From the NCBI RefSeq assembly GCF_004027225.2, contig NC_044278.2, positions 53,149,411-53,213,410 on the forward strand: a stretch of 64,000 nt of DNA, read 5' to 3'. The translations under genes and the position numbers were made by a program. Shown piece by piece: positions 37,701-51,109 of the stretch (its first letter is position 1; every line of letters begins with the position of its first letter). This stretch comes from Strigops habroptila (Eukaryota > Chordata > Aves > Psittaciformes > Psittacidae). Under the pieces are notes generated by a model. The model was not told the origin of the DNA. It did not search any database and saw only the letters and a list, made by a program, of their open reading frames with translations.

Positions 37701-39538
37701 TTGTCTTGAAAATAATCAGCTCTAGTAGATATTAGGGAATCCACAGTTGCCTCCAGCGATTCCTTGCCTGGGGAAGAGTCCTGTTGAGAGTAACTTAGTA
37801 CTGACACATATATTCAGAGCCCCCTTTGTGCAAAGCCTAATCAATCTATAGAAGTAGTATTTTAAGATAACTTTGGGATTATATGAACCAGAATTTATAT
37901 AGTGGGGAGGATTATTAATGTGAGAATGAAAAGCAGTCTTGAAATAGAGAAGGAATGTTTTGCTGAGAAGCATCTTCAAGTCAAGGGCCGTTTTCTTCAA
38001 GTTATTTCAACTTTTTAGGTAAGAGTCTTAAAATTAGCTTTAATTGAGCTCCTTTAGGTAGCTTAGAAAAAGATGTCTCGTGAAGTGGCTGCTGGAGAAG
38101 GTACTACATAGTTTATAATAGATTGTTGATCTGATCATGTTTACTGTGAACTGTTCAATTTCAGCTATTACTCTGTGGAGTCCTGTAACTTGTGTTTCTT
38201 TACAATACTTTCTTTCACTTAAGGTATACAGTCATGATCGTATTGCACTCTACTTGGAAAGATGATTGAATAATATATTGTCTTGCAGAAAATACATGCT
38301 CTATTTGTCTGACTTCACCTTCTACATAGTGGCTCTGTCTCAGCAAAATCGATAAGCTTTCCCAAGACCTGTGTTTTCTCCAGATGAATTTATGCAATAA
38401 TTAATCTTTTACTGTCTTGTTCTTGATTAAGCTCTTGTTCTCCCAAAGCATCTCTTCCCATTCTTGAATCATTTATATGACTCCATTAAAAATCATATCA
38501 TCATTGCTCTTTTCCCCTGCTTTTTTTTAATCCTTCCCTGATTGTGAGCCCCCCACTGTTCTCAAGTGGTTGCTCCCTTTGTACAAGCCCTTAGAAAAGT
38601 AGTCTAAGGTGCTAGGCTCTTACAGAGGTGTAACTTCCCTGTGAAATCTTGTAGAAGGAGCAGATTTCTTGAACAGAAGGATGCTGTAATCTAATAATAC
38701 TGCTGTTCTCCAGATATACGCTGAGCACAGTAGTATCACCTTAAATAATTCTAAGGCAAGTACAGGCACCAAATCTTACAGCTTAATAGGATTTTTTTCA
38801 ACAGTCGATTGTTTGTGCCAATGGTTTCTAACCTGTCCTCTGAAGGTCATTGTCAAAGCTATGGGAGCTCAACTATGGTGTAAGTTCATATTAAGTCTTG
38901 TAAATAAAAGTTACATAAACAGTGAGCTGTATTTTCCTAATGTTTTGCACTTACATGATGCATTAAGCAGATGTTGTAAAATCACTTAGTGATACTAGCT
39001 GCCAAATGATTGTTAGGACCATCTTAACTACATACTTATTTAATGTCTTCATGTTTTTAAACAATAAGATCTGACGCTCATCTGGAAGTCTCTGTCTATA
39101 TCTTCAACATTATAATTTCCAGGAATAGAATAGCTTTCTAGGTAATCCTGAAAAGTCATATATCTATCTTTCTACGTGTTTTATGTCCTACTTCTTTCAA
39201 CCCTATTGCTTTCAAGATTTGCCAGTGTTTAGTAACTAAATTCATGCATTTTTCTTCTGTGTATTCCTGAAAGATGATCACTTTGAGCACTAAGAATCGT
39301 TATTTTATAATGTACAGTAATGCTACATAGCAGCTTAGGATACAGACTCCGAACTGTAAGCAGTACATTACCTGAGGTGGAATTTGTCCTTGACCCTATC
39401 TTAATCCACAAGCAGGATTACCACAGGGATCAGCAAATATCCAGCACTTAGCACTATGAGAAAACAAAGTGCTAGGGTGGGGCTGCAGACGTGAGTAAAA
39501 GCAGATTTCATCATTTGCTTGTTTTCTTTTCTTTTCCT

Positions 39539-39573
<35 letters not shown>

Positions 39574-40638
39574 GTGACAGAGGTGGAAAGCACTACTCTT
39601 GTCCCCAGCTTGGAAAGAATGCCCAAGTGACTGGTATAGGTTGTCAGAGTTTGCTTATTCCCAGGGTCCTTTAGAGACCTTCCTGCTGCATCTCTGACTG
39701 AATGTATTCATGCTCTGGAAGGACCAGTGTAATGCCCTGTAACTCTTGAGAGATGCAACGCTGGCAATAGAAAATTCTCGTTTCCTTAAAATGAGTAATC
39801 CAAGCGTAGAGATGAAAATTACCCACAGTGCTTCTAATGCAAGGTTCCACTACAACTGTGCCAGCTGACAGAGCTTTAGCCTTTCTTGATTGGATGTGGG
39901 AGATCTAAATGATGAAAATAAATAGGTATGGAGAAATGCCAGCAGCAGTAATGCCTGACAGTTCCTTATCGCAACACAGCCTGGGGCAAACTGGTGGAAT
40001 CCTTCTTGATGGTGATGGTTAGAGGTAAGGGGTTGAAACAGGGCTCCCAAGAGAAATGGGCAAGTTTATTGCTGAGACAGTGCAGAAAGTCACAAAACTA
40101 TATTGGATGCATTCCCCACATATCTAAAGTGCCTTATGGAGGACTTTATAGATATTCATCTTTCACTAGGTGCTATAAAGGAAAATTAGATGCCTACTTT
40201 GAATTCTAAATGCAAAATCAGTGTGTATTTTGGGTGAACTGTATTTCACCTAACGATGTAACATCCCTGAGGTAGGGAAATACAACTGGTTTTGCTTGGT
40301 TTAGGTAGAGAACAGAGAGACTAAATTATCACAGTTACCCAGAAAGGCAGAAAATAAAACCTGCTATATACTGTCACCATTGATTTATTCCCAGTTTGAT
40401 GGTAAAACTGGTGCCAAGCAGTATTTTTTTGAAATATGACTCTTGACTACCTGAAGTACTTAATATACGCTGTTGATAATGTGATGTGTGTGCCTGCAAG
40501 ATATGCTTGGCTTTATGTCTTGTGAGGAATTCTGCTGGCTTCGGGTTGAGCTCCTGATGTGGAATTTGGCAGGAGCAGCCCAGCCTCTGCCAGTAGAAAG
40601 TGAAAGGCCCACAGGAATGACCAGAGACTGTTTGTCAG
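34738..40638. other. Spacer between pseudogene fragments 1 and 2
   Basis: No sulfatase exon and no clear CR1. 35.10-35.30 kb is GC-rich with no recognisable protein. 35551-35799 can be read as a hydrophobic 82-residue ORF without known similarity. The 30-base T tract at 39541-39570 lies here. Confidence 0.5.
39541..39570. repeat. T30 homopolymer
   Basis: Thirty consecutive T after a pyrimidine-rich lead (TTTTCTTTTCTTTTCCTCC). The following sequence is not a recognisable antisense mRNA. Confidence 0.95.
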
Positions 40639-42368
40639 GGGTGGTGTGCAGCAATGGGTACCAAGCACTGCAATGGAACGCTAGGTCAGGAAGGCTCCCT
40701 GCTTATAAGACAACATTTGCCAAGCTGCTGCAGCAGTAGGGTTATACCACTGGGCTGATAGGTAAGGGAAAATGTTTTAGTGTGACCTTGAAGGGAATTC
40801 ATATAACTAGTTCGTGTATTTGCCCAAAATGGTCCGTTAGTCACAGATATAAATCCTCTCTAAAAGGTTGGGGCGGGGGGGGGAAGGGGGAACCCTCTTA
40901 TTTTAAGATGAGTAAAAATACTGCAGTCTAAAGAGTTTTAAGGCAAAGGTAATGCCAGTAAAGGGCACCCAAAACAGGAAGAATTAAAAACTGTCTCATG
41001 ATTATAACGGGTATTTATTTTACTTGGCCTAAGATTTTTCAAATGTTGGTCTACTGTGAGAGTTTTGTTAATGTAGAAATTATTCCAAATAAAACAATCT
41101 CTTAAGTATTTCATTTTTCTTTAGGAGGAAGGAGGCAGAGAAACAAAAGAGGATAGAGAAAGAAAGGAACGAAGTTTGTACCCACAAAGCACAAGTATTT
41201 CATAGATGAGGCGGTTGCGTCCCAAGGAGACATCGTATGGTGGTGGTTTCTTCAGATGAAGCCAAAATGCAAATGTGTCAGGGAAATACTACCCCGGAGC
41301 ACCTTCTTTTCTGTGACTTTGGTCAGACCTCAGCAGTTTCAAGACTCATTATTTTTTGCCAAATACTTTAAAAATCAACATGGAAAATATCTTTTGCTTT
41401 TATTACTGTCAAGTGACAGGCACTCTGTGATGGATCCCTTCACATAAATGGGTAGGTGGGGTAAGCACTGTGTCCCTTAAAGCCAGAGGGTTTGGGGCTG
41501 GCTGTGCCAAATGCATTGTCATCTCCAAATGCTGGAAATAGATGTGGCTGCATTGAATCATGAGCTAATGAACTGTAGTCTTCCTGGCCGAGCCTGTAAT
41601 TACTTGGCAATCATATAACCCAGCAAACCTCAGCATTCTCTGATTCAACATGTTTTCTAAGCAGATAACAGCTTCTGTCTACTTGCTCTGTTTTGGCCAG
41701 GGATAAAGTGAAATGTTGGTTTACATCCTTTTCTTCATTTCATATGGAGTAGAGGCATGCTTGAGAAATCATCTTGCTGAGTCTAGTGATCAAGATGTTT
41801 GTTAACATCGGCTAAAAGTTAAGTGGATCTTCCAGTTGTCTTCTCTATGTTAAAATGAAGTTGCAAATTGGAAGTTCAAAAGGGAATCTGTTACAGCAGT
41901 CAGTGAGTTAGAGTACTTTAATTCCCTGATCCTCAGTGAAAGAGAATGAAATCCCATCCTTACGTGACCCTTACCACCTCAGTAGCTGAGCATCTTGCAA
42001 ATTTCTCTTCATTCCATGACCATTTGGGGATTGCCCATTATGTTATGACACTCACCTGACCAAGCACTGGTTTCACCCAGCATCTTTGTGCATAAGGAGA
42101 ATGTGTCGATACCCTTGAAGAATGGAGTGACTCGCCTAATTACCAGATACCAACAATGCTATCTTTGACTCTATTTGAGTTGTCCACCTTAATGTTCTAA
42201 CTTTTTTTGTGCTTTAAAACCTTCCGAAAAATGGCATCAAGGTATAAACCACGAATCTTCAATGATCACTGTCACCATCCTCTCAGTCGTAGGTTTGACT
42301 ACTTTTATGGGATGTCTTTAACACTTCTAAACAACTGCCAAGGAGAAAATCTCCAGACTCAGATGTAG
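40639..42368 (+). pseudogene. Arylsulfatase pseudogene fragment 2 (exons 4 and 5)
   Basis: 40639-40761 is a copy of exon 4, exactly 123 nt as in ARSH, with a TTTGTCAG acceptor and GTAAGG donor intact. It reads SNGYQALQWNARSG, then TTFAKLLQQ, a TAG stop, and GYTTGLIG; it looks closer to ARSD/ARSL than to ARSH. About 42227-42368 is the start of exon 5: KWHQGIN, a one-base frameshift, then [16 protein letters not shown] and LLNNCQGENLQTQM before a TAG. The hairpin part is absent. The FYG...NCQ piece is also present in fragment 1, so these are two different gene copies. Confidence 0.87.
40868..40892 (+). repeat. G-run cluster
   Basis: GGGGCGGGGGGGGGAAGGGGG provides enough short G runs for a potential quadruplex on the plus strand, just after pseudogene fragment 2 exon 4. 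Confidence 0.6.
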
Positions 42369-45300
42369 CCTCATGCTGAGCAGACAGCAATAAGAAATAC
42401 TAGACTTCTACATAGAACTTGAGATGTTTGTAATTGTGCCCCTATAGTCTATGTCAATGTAGTAGTTTGAGTCGTTATTGCTTCCTGTACTGCTCTGTTA
42501 TCGCTGCAGAAATATTGTGGAGATGCTGAGCAACACCTAAGAGTGAACCTGATTTAGTGAAGGATCATCTTCAAGTTGTGAACAGCTTTTTGAGCATATC
42601 TGCAGCTTTAGCTGAGTAACAATAACATGTATCACAGACAGTATGAAGTACAAAATGTTGATGTGCAGAATACCACTGCAACAGTTAAAAAAAAGAGAAA
42701 GATTTTGCTCCTCAGAAAGTGGTCCTGGTGCATGCTAGTTTGGCAAAAGCAATTTTATTGCATATGAGATGCCAATAAAAATAGTTTGGATTAATAATTT
42801 ACACTGTTTTAATGCCAGTTCTGGAAAAACAAGGTTGATTTGAGAGTCGTATTGGAATTAATGCTCAAAAATATTTGGTAGCAGTATATACAATTTCACA
42901 AACTACAACTTGTAAAAAGGGATCTTGCCAATACTAGTTAAAAATCCAAACAAACAAGGCAAAACAAAAAACCTGCAACAGTGTGACCCTAGCCAGACTT
43001 TCTAAGGAGATGATACTTTGCACTGAAGTTTGCAGTGAAATTGCAGAGATTTTAGGGCTTTGAACAGTACTAATGGCTGTATTTGTGTAGGAGTAGATGA
43101 AGTCAGAGTTTATTATAAACATGCTGATGGAACTTTAGAGAAATGGAGGTTTGAATTTAAAAAATAGAGAAAGATCATTTTAGTTTGTTTTTTGTTATTG
43201 TTTTATTTCCCTCCCCCTGCTGAAATATCCCTGAAAACATTCTGCTTGCTCATCCAGTTTAGTTGATTAACACTTTTCTTCTTGGCTCTTAGTGCTTTTT
43301 CCTAGGGGTGACATAGAAACAATTTTACAAATTTCTGTTTGTTTCAATATATGTTCTTCATTACTCTAAGTTCACTCAGAAAACTTGTCAAAGGTAGAAG
43401 GGACTACATGGATGCCAGTGTTTGCTTTTAGTACTCACATATCTAGGAAAAGTCAGATAGAAAGTGGCAGTTTAAAGCACACAATTACTCAAAAAGTAAG
43501 GTTTTGCTGGCAGAGAATTTGCCTGTATGCAGCAGGGAGTAAACAGAAGCTTTCTGTGCTCAGGCGCAGTGAAAAACTGGTTAGCTGCAGAGGAGGAAAT
43601 ACTGCAGGGCTCAAAACACACAGATAAAAGTCACCTCATTTCTGCCTCTCTGTTACAAAGCTCTCTTTGTAACAGTGAAGGAGAAAGAAAAATAGAAAAA
43701 AAAAAGGGGGGGTGGGGGGGAGCAGGGGGAAACCAGCAGAAAAGTCTTGTTTAAAATTTAGTTCTGCTGAAGACAATAAGTAACCACAGCTCTATCTCTC
43801 TACTGGGTCACTAATGTAGTGGCGAAGAAAAGGATGCAAGATCTGTGCTTGCAGAATACCTCCTCCCTTTCCAGGTAGAGTTTTGTTATCAGGGAAAAAA
43901 TTTAAAGGTGTGGGGTTTGGGGGGAGTGTTGGGGTTTGGCTTTTTTAAGGCATGCCCACAGCAGCATGATAACATCTTGAGTAGTGATCACATGGTGAAA
44001 AAGATGTAAACAGTTTAGAAAGCTTGGGAAAAAAAGTTTAGTCACACTGTGGAGTAAAGACAGGTGGAAATTTATACTTATGTTACTGGCAATTCTCAGA
44101 GATCCACTTTTTTCAAAGCATGATGTAATTTGAGAAATATAATTTTTTTCAAGAACGATATCTTTGCACCAGAAGCATCACAAGCTGGTAAGTAGTCATA
44201 CAAAAGTATTGCAGTAAAAGAGGTATAAGTAGAAGTAGCCTAGTATGACAAATTTTATCTTATAAAAATAAGTAAGTTAATATAGTCATAAGTTCAAGGA
44301 GGTCAACAAATAAAAAACTGCCTCCAACCCTGGGTTATCCCTGTCACTGTATTATATGAATCTGATAGTTTAAGCCGCTTTATCTTTCCACCTTACTGAC
44401 TCATATTTACTTCTCTAGAACACAACGTTAAATGCAGCATTCACTGTATTCCAGTAACTTGGAGAACTGAAATGTCAGCAAATAGAAGAGATCTCCTCTA
44501 AATAATTGCACAAGACCTTTGGAGTTATTATAAGAGTTAAGTTCTGAAAGAAGGGGGGAGAACACTAAACCTTCAGTTCTTGGGGGTGGGCGAAGAAAAT
44601 GCTGTCTAGATATCTTCAGTACAGGTAGGTCTATCCTTCCTGAAAATGTAACGAAGAAGAAAAGTCAACATGACAGAAGGGGAAGGACAAGCTAGTCCTG
44701 TTATCCTCTCTGGAAGGCTGGAAAAGCAAGGTGGGAGAAACAAACCTCTGGGATTATTATTGTTATTACTTAGAGCACCTCTTGTTATTATTGTTATTTA
44801 TGGTATCTCTTCTGAGGCACTGAAGTAGAGCAGTGGCAGGCTCTATACAAATCTGCCCAGAATTAACTGGATAGGGAAGCTAGAAAAGGCAGTAGCCATG
44901 TTGTGCCAGTATTTCAAAAATAAGCACTTTGTACTCCGCCTGGAATTCATGTAAATGTGTGCAGCGGTTCCAGTTTGCTGGCGAGGATCCCAGATGGAGT
45001 CTGTGTTGCAGATGGAAGAGGGGGGATGGAGGGAGGAAGGAGAGTGAGAGGAAAAGGCTCAAGCCCCAGCCTGCTTCCTCCCATGCGCTTCTTAGAGGAT
45101 CAGGACTGCTCAGCATGCCAAGGAGCAAAAAGGATTTCAGAGCAAGATTGAGACAAGGGTTTGTTTTCCACATTGTTAAAAGGTGTTGGCCTTTTCTGTT
45201 AGTCTTGATGATCATTTGTTTTGGCTTACTGGCATACAGAAGGAATTACTGTTGACATTTTCTCAGATTTCTGTAAGAAACTCTGCTGATTTCTAGAGGC

Positions 45301-47133
45301 TGACGTTAGATTTATGAATTAAGTTGTGTTTTTCATTTAACAGCTAAAGAAACTGGACAAGCCCTAGGGGCCCAGTACTGGGTCCATCACAACCTAGTGA
45401 GGTTTTCCAAACTCTGCTTTCTAAAAGGAATCAGCCCCAAACAGAAGAATGCAAATAAAAATATTTAAATTGGTGATTTGAGGGTTGGTTTTTTTGGGTT
45501 GTTTTTTTTTTTCCTTTGGTTTTTTGGGGTTTTTTTTAAACAAGTCTGGTTGTACTTCTAGTTCTTCAGTAAGTGCTTCTAAAATGACTTGCAGTAAATC
45601 AGGAAGCACAGCCAATGGTATTAAAACCCAAGTATCTTTTAATACCACCACTGTGCCTCCCTGGTTAGAAATTCATAGCTTTCCTGAGGGGTTGGACAAA
45701 TTCTCTGCCTAAATATCAATGTACCTGCTGTGACTGGCTAGCTCTGCTGCATGAACTTGTGGGGAGAAAGTGGAAGGCAGCAGAGCTGTTGTACCAGCTT
45801 GGAAAGCTTATCAAAGACAAGTGTGAAATCAAGGGATTTCTTACATGTCTGGAACAGTCTTGTTCCTTTGCTCCACTACAGCTCACAAGGTCTGTGGTGA
45901 CTCTCAGCTACTCAGTGTAGGCTGAGAACAGTTTCATTGCAACAGTTTTGGCTTAATGACGTACCCAAAGTCCTTCAAATGCAACGCTGTCTACCAGTTG
46001 CTGGGAAGGCAGAGCTCTGCCTCCATTTTTAAAGCAGTGTCAAGACATTCACATCACAGATAAGGACCAGAACCATTTCTACTTATTCCTTCTCACAGGT
46101 TAATGCCTTCATGCTCTTGCCTGAACATCACCTCAGCTCTGTCTTACGGCGCCATGAACTATGTTTCATTGGGGCTTCAGGGGAACCGCTGCCATACTGA
46201 TTCTGAGGTACTGCTACCATACAAACAAAAATTTGAGATCCTAGTAGTGAGTCCTTTGCTTCACATTACTACAGGCTGCTTTTCAAAGCATGACATTAGG
46301 CTTCTGGCCTAATCTGCATTAGCAGTAAGATCTTGCTTCAAACAGCCAATGCACTGGGTCAGAGGGATTTTGCTGCTTCCCCATTAATCTTCAACTCAGC
46401 CACTGGGCAGGGAGGATGAGGAGCTCTCAGTACTGCTTTTCAGGATCTTGCCAACAGAGAGGGGAAGCACCACCAATGCTATGGAAAATAATAGAGATCA
46501 AAATTCTTCATTTTTTTCTATTTTTTTTTTTTAAATGATATTGTCTCAGGCATAGGCAAACAAGCACCTAGATATTACTTGGAAAAATCATCAGTGGACT
46601 CCATGTTCTGACTCTTTTAATGCTATTTTTCTGTGAGAAACAACATCTGCAATTTTTTTAATCCTATGTTTCATCCTTTGAAATGCATAGGGCAGGATTA
46701 TACTCTGGCCAGTTTAGTATTCCTCTGACATTGCAGGTAGCTATAACGCTCTATGTACCAAAAAGGCAGAAAGACATTCTCTCAGAACATGCTGTATTTT
46801 TCCACTGGAGAACATGCTGATTTTGAAGGGGGAAAAAAAACCAAAAACAACAAACAAATCAAGAAGCCAAGATGGAACATTTCAGTTCTCTCTGTTTAGA
46901 AGTGACTTTATGTTTATAAACACACTTTTAGTTGTTACAGAAAGTAAATATTTTTATTAGCTTCAATCTGTCCCTTAATAGAGTCAACATCACCTTTGTT
47001 CTTGTGCTGGTTTGAAATGGAAAGGTGTGGGAAAGTAGGCATTTCACATGGATGGGATATTTCAGATGATTCTCTCTTTTCACAGTGAAGGAATAAATGT
47101 CATCTCTAATTTACTTCAGTGTACAGCACAAAG
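42369..47133. other. Spacer before the antisense CR1
   Basis: No sulfatase exon. It holds the G-run cluster at 43706-43729 and a short ORF with a basic N-terminus and hydrophobic core at 45115-45255, which I do not recognise. T-rich runs occur at 45485-45540 and 46508-46534. Confidence 0.5.
43706..43729 (+). repeat. G-run cluster
   Basis: GGGGGGGTGGGGGGGAGCAG followed by GGGG directly after a short A tract. Potential quadruplex on the plus strand. Confidence 0.6.
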
Positions 47134-48338
47134 ATCATAGAATCATAGAATAGGAAGCGTTGGAAAGGACCTTAAGATCATCTAGTTCCAACCCCCCTGC
47201 CATGGGCAGGGACACCTCACACTAAACCATGTGGCCCAAGGCTCTGTCCAACCTGGCCTTGAACACCACCAGGGATGGAGCATCCACAACCTCCCTGGGC
47301 AATCCATTCCAGTGCCTCACCACCCTCACTGTAAAGAACTTCTTCCTTATATCTAATCTAAACTTCCCCTGTTTAAGCTTTAAGCCATTACCCCTTGTCC
47401 TACCACTACAGTCCCTAAGGAAGAGTCCCTCTCCAGCATCTTTGTAGGTCCCCTTCAGATACCGGAAGGCTTCTATGAGGTCTCCACGTAGCTTTCTCTT
47501 CTCCAGGCTGAACAGCCCCAACTTTCTCAGCCTGTCTTCATACGGGAGGTGCTCCAGCACCCTTATCATCCTCATGGCCCTCCTCTGGACTCGCTCCAAC
47601 AGCTCCATGTCCTTCTTATGTTGAGGACACCAGAACTGTACACAGTACTCCAAGTGAGGTCTCACAAGAGCAGAGTAGAGGGGCAGGATCACCTCCTTTG
47701 ACCTGCTGGTCACGCTTCTTTTGATGCAGCCCAGGATACGGTTGGCTTTCTGGGCTGCGAGCGCACACTGCCGACTCATGTTAAGCTTCTCGTCAACCAA
47801 CACCCCCAAGTCCTTTTCTGCAGGGCTGCTCTGAATCTCTTCTCCAACCAACCTGTAGCTGTGCCTGGGGTTGCCCTGCCCCAGGTGTAGGACCTTACAC
47901 TTGCCTTGGTTAAACTTCATAAGGTTGGCATCGGCCCACCTTACAAGCGTGTCAAGGTCCCTCTGGATGGCATCCCTTCCCTCCAGCGTATCAACCGAAC
48001 CACACAGCTTGGTATCATCGGCAAACTTGCTGAGGGTGCACTCAATCCCACTGTCCATGTCGCCGACAAAGATATTGAACAAGACCGGTCCCGACACTGA
48101 TCCCTGAGGGACACCACTCGTTACAGGTTTCCAACTGGACATCGACGCACTTACCACAACTCTTTGCGTGCGGCCATCGAGCCAGTTCTTTATCCACTGA
48201 ATGGTTCATCTATCAAATTGATGTCTCTCCAATTTAGAGACAAGGATGTCGTGTGGGACAGTGTCGAACGCTTTGCACAAGTCCAGGTAGATGACGTCAA
48301 CTGCTCTGCCCCTGTCCATCAGTTCTGTGGCTCCATGA
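47134..48338 (-). mobile_element. CR1 LINE, 5'-truncated, reverse-transcriptase half of ORF2
   Basis: The 3' end is at 47134 (minus-strand ...ATTCTATGATTCTATGAT). Minus-strand 48338-47222 is one reading frame of about 370 codons with a single TGA (48206-48208, where a Trp is expected in DGWT). Visible motifs: [68 protein letters not shown], the catalytic FADD in [31 protein letters not shown], and the C-terminal [16 protein letters not shown]. The endonuclease and ORF1 are absent. It is the youngest-looking element in the window. It lies between pseudogene fragment 2 and the near-full-length pseudogene. The 5' limit is accurate to about 10 bases. Confidence 0.95.
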
Positions 48339-48948
48339 TGAGTGTATGCCAGCCCCTGTTGGAACCAGTTTACTATGTATTTCTGCATGACTGTTTGCAT
48401 GATTCCATCACAACATTATCTCTCAGTCTGTGGCCATTCATGAGGAAAAGGAGTGCATTTCCCAAGCCATTCTTTCTCCAAAGAGACTAAGTGTGCTATT
48501 TCAGCAAAGAAATTGCTCATAAAATTTGTCTTGTCAATCAAAACTAAATATTTGGAAACTGAAAGGTTATTTCGAGGTTTTTAAGGTTCAGGTTGAGTTC
48601 GTAGAGTTGGTGGGTAGAAAAATGGGTGGCTTAAATTTATAAATGGCATTAAGCTTTGAAGTCCTTTAAGGAAATAACCATAATGATATTTATGTTTCTG
48701 GACAGGTTTTAGTAACGTTCAGACAGAAGCATCTCTTTGAACATACTAGATGGCATCCAAACCTAAGGCTGTTACAGTCCCTTCCTTAAGAATTATACTG
48801 CAAATGTTAGTTTCCAGGATGGCTTTTCTTTGAGGCAGTTTTGGCAGTTTCTAAGCTAACAATAAGGGTTAGATTCTTTTCCTGGACCTTTTCACATGGA
48901 AAAGATGAGGGTTAATGGAAACAAGTTACTCTTGTGTCCAGTCAGAGT
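48339..48948. other. Short spacer between CR1 elements
   Basis: No feature supported. Confidence 0.5.
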
Positions 48949-49137
48949 ATCCCCAAGACGAAAATTTTTCACAATAAGAATCAGCCACTGGAATAATCTC
49001 CCCAGGGGAGTGATGGAGTTTCCAGCACTGGGCGCTTTCCAGATTTGGCTGGACAGGGACATCTAGTCCAGGTCATGTTTGCCTAGAAAAGTTGGTCTGG
49101 ATGATCTTTGAGGTACCTCCCAACCTAGTATTCAATG
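48949..49137 (+). mobile_element. CR1 LINE 3' end, older subfamily
   Basis: TTTTCACAATAAGAATCAGC, GGAATAATCTCCCCAGGGGA, TGGCTGGACAGGGACATCTA and GGATGATCTTTGAGGTACCT lead to the end CCTAGTATTCAATGAAAG. These are familiar words of a CR1 3' terminus. The left boundary is approximate. Confidence 0.85.
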
Positions 49138-50519
49138 AAAGATAATTTGTGGTTAAGTAAAAGTGAGATACTAGTTTTACTTATCATTATCTTGTATAAT
49201 GGTGAAAGCCTTACTTTCAGTAAACATCGACAGTTCTGTGCATGTATTGAGCAACTGGCACCTTTAACACTTATTTAAAGCCATGGACATTTAACCTTCT
49301 TTCCAAAGGTTTACAAGTCCCCCTGGTGATATTGGCAGCAGGGAACAGGCCAGATCTTGCAAAACTGCTTGATGTGCTATTTGACCTTGCCTGTCCTCAG
49401 AAGAGCCCTTTTTGCCTCACAGTGTCAGTTCAACAGGGCTCTGCAAGCACATGTTTAGGAATGTAAGGACTGTGTAATCGAGGCCCAGCAGTTCATCCCC
49501 TTTCTGTTCTAGCCAGCCACAGGCAGTGGCAATATTATTATGGTAATGCAGGGCAGGCAATGACCAACCTCACAGAGAAGATCACCTCAGTTACTGGGCT
49601 CTGATTTTATTTTATATTTTTTTTATTTTTTATTTTTTTTATTTTTATTTCACCAGAATTTATGTTACCAGCTATGTACCTGTTTCACACAAGGGGAAAT
49701 CACAAAGTTTACCAGGGCCAACAATGGTAAGAAAAGACATTCACTGGCTTTTAGTGTTGTTCTCAAGAAAATGTAAATGGATCTCTCTTCCCCATCCCTT
49801 TATCCCCATAAACTCATTGAAAATCTAAGAGCAGCTAATGCAGGATTAGCTATTAGAAATAGTTAATAGCTAATCTATTTGAAGGAATTGAAATTTGAAA
49901 GCATTTGAAATACCTATTGATATTTCCAGGCCTTTTACCCTTCTTCTATAGGACATGACAGAAATTTAGGAGTATATATAGTATAGTACATTTATTATGC
50001 ATTTATCACATTGCGGTATCTAGTAAGAAGCTAGCAGCCATTAGTTAATGTTCCATATGTATTTTACTTCAGGTGAATATCTGTAAGCTGCCTCTGAGCA
50101 GCAACTGAGAAGTGCTGAGATATTCTTAAGGTCTTCTAGGAAGATAACCAAGTTTAAGCTCGTTGCTGAAACCTTGATTTTGCAGATGGTCCCATGGCTG
50201 AAGGAGCACTTTCCAAATGCTGTGTGTAGCACACAATACACACACAAAATTCCTATGCAAATTACAAAAAAAAAAAACAAAAAAAAAAAAACACCAAACA
50301 AAAACCTGGGTTTAGAAGACTCAAGAACTTTTGTGAATATTCAGGAGCTCCATCTGCTGGCAGTATTTCATGGATGTTTGCATTTATACTGAGTCCCCAT
50401 AAGACTTTAATAGTTTAAAGACTATTATAAAGCTTAGAAATGCTTCTGTAATATTATCTCCTTAATTTTAATTTCAGGAGTTGACTAAACATTTGGTTAA
50501 TTTTATACTTGTTTCCAAG
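49138..50519. other. Region upstream of the near-full-length pseudogene
   Basis: No first exon could be identified. A T-rich (TTTTA)n tract occupies about 49605-49650, and A-rich tracts occupy 50267-50291. Confidence 0.5.
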
Positions 50520-50698
50520 AACCTATGTATCGAATTCAAAACCCAGGTTTTTACTGATACTGGCTGATGATCTTGGTATTGGAGAAGTGGGTTGCTATGG
50601 CAATGATACAATAAGGTAAGAATGTGTTCTACAAAATAAATTATCCCTTCCTGGCGAATTTCAGTGAAAAAATTCTGATGACACTTAGTATTAGAAAA

Positions 50699-50760
50699 TA
50701 CATTAATAATGGTTGGAACTAGATGATCTTAAGGTCCTTTCCAACTCTAACTATTCAATG
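50699..50760 (+). mobile_element. CR1 LINE 3' terminal fragment
   Basis: TGGTTGGAACTAGATGATCT followed by TAAGGTCCTTTCCAACTCTA and ACTATTCAATGA. About 60 bases of the CR1 3' UTR, inside the first recognised intron of the near-full-length pseudogene. Confidence 0.88.
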
Positions 50761-51109
50761 AATAATGGATTAGGTTAGATAGATACACCTCTTTTCAAAC
50801 CATGTACGAAATAAATGTTCTACAGTAATTCCTGCTTGAGCAACATCCTTGGACTTCTAATCTTTAGCATATCCAGTCAGAACTTTGCAAATGTCTGTAC
50901 ATTGCATTTGTTAGGCATGTGCAGTCAACAATCTATATATAGATTAATTGATAGAATGATTGTGTACCTATATATATATACGTATATATCCTGTGCTTAA
51001 CCTATTACACTCTTGGAAATTGTGTTGTACTATATCTATGAATGGATTATTTTTCACTATGCTGCACAAGCTTTAGATATGGGATAGACCTGAAATGCCT
51101 TCCCCTCTC

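Noticed and set aside
39396-39626. Minus-strand ORF with a lysine run
   Set aside because: The lysines come only from the T30 homopolymer.
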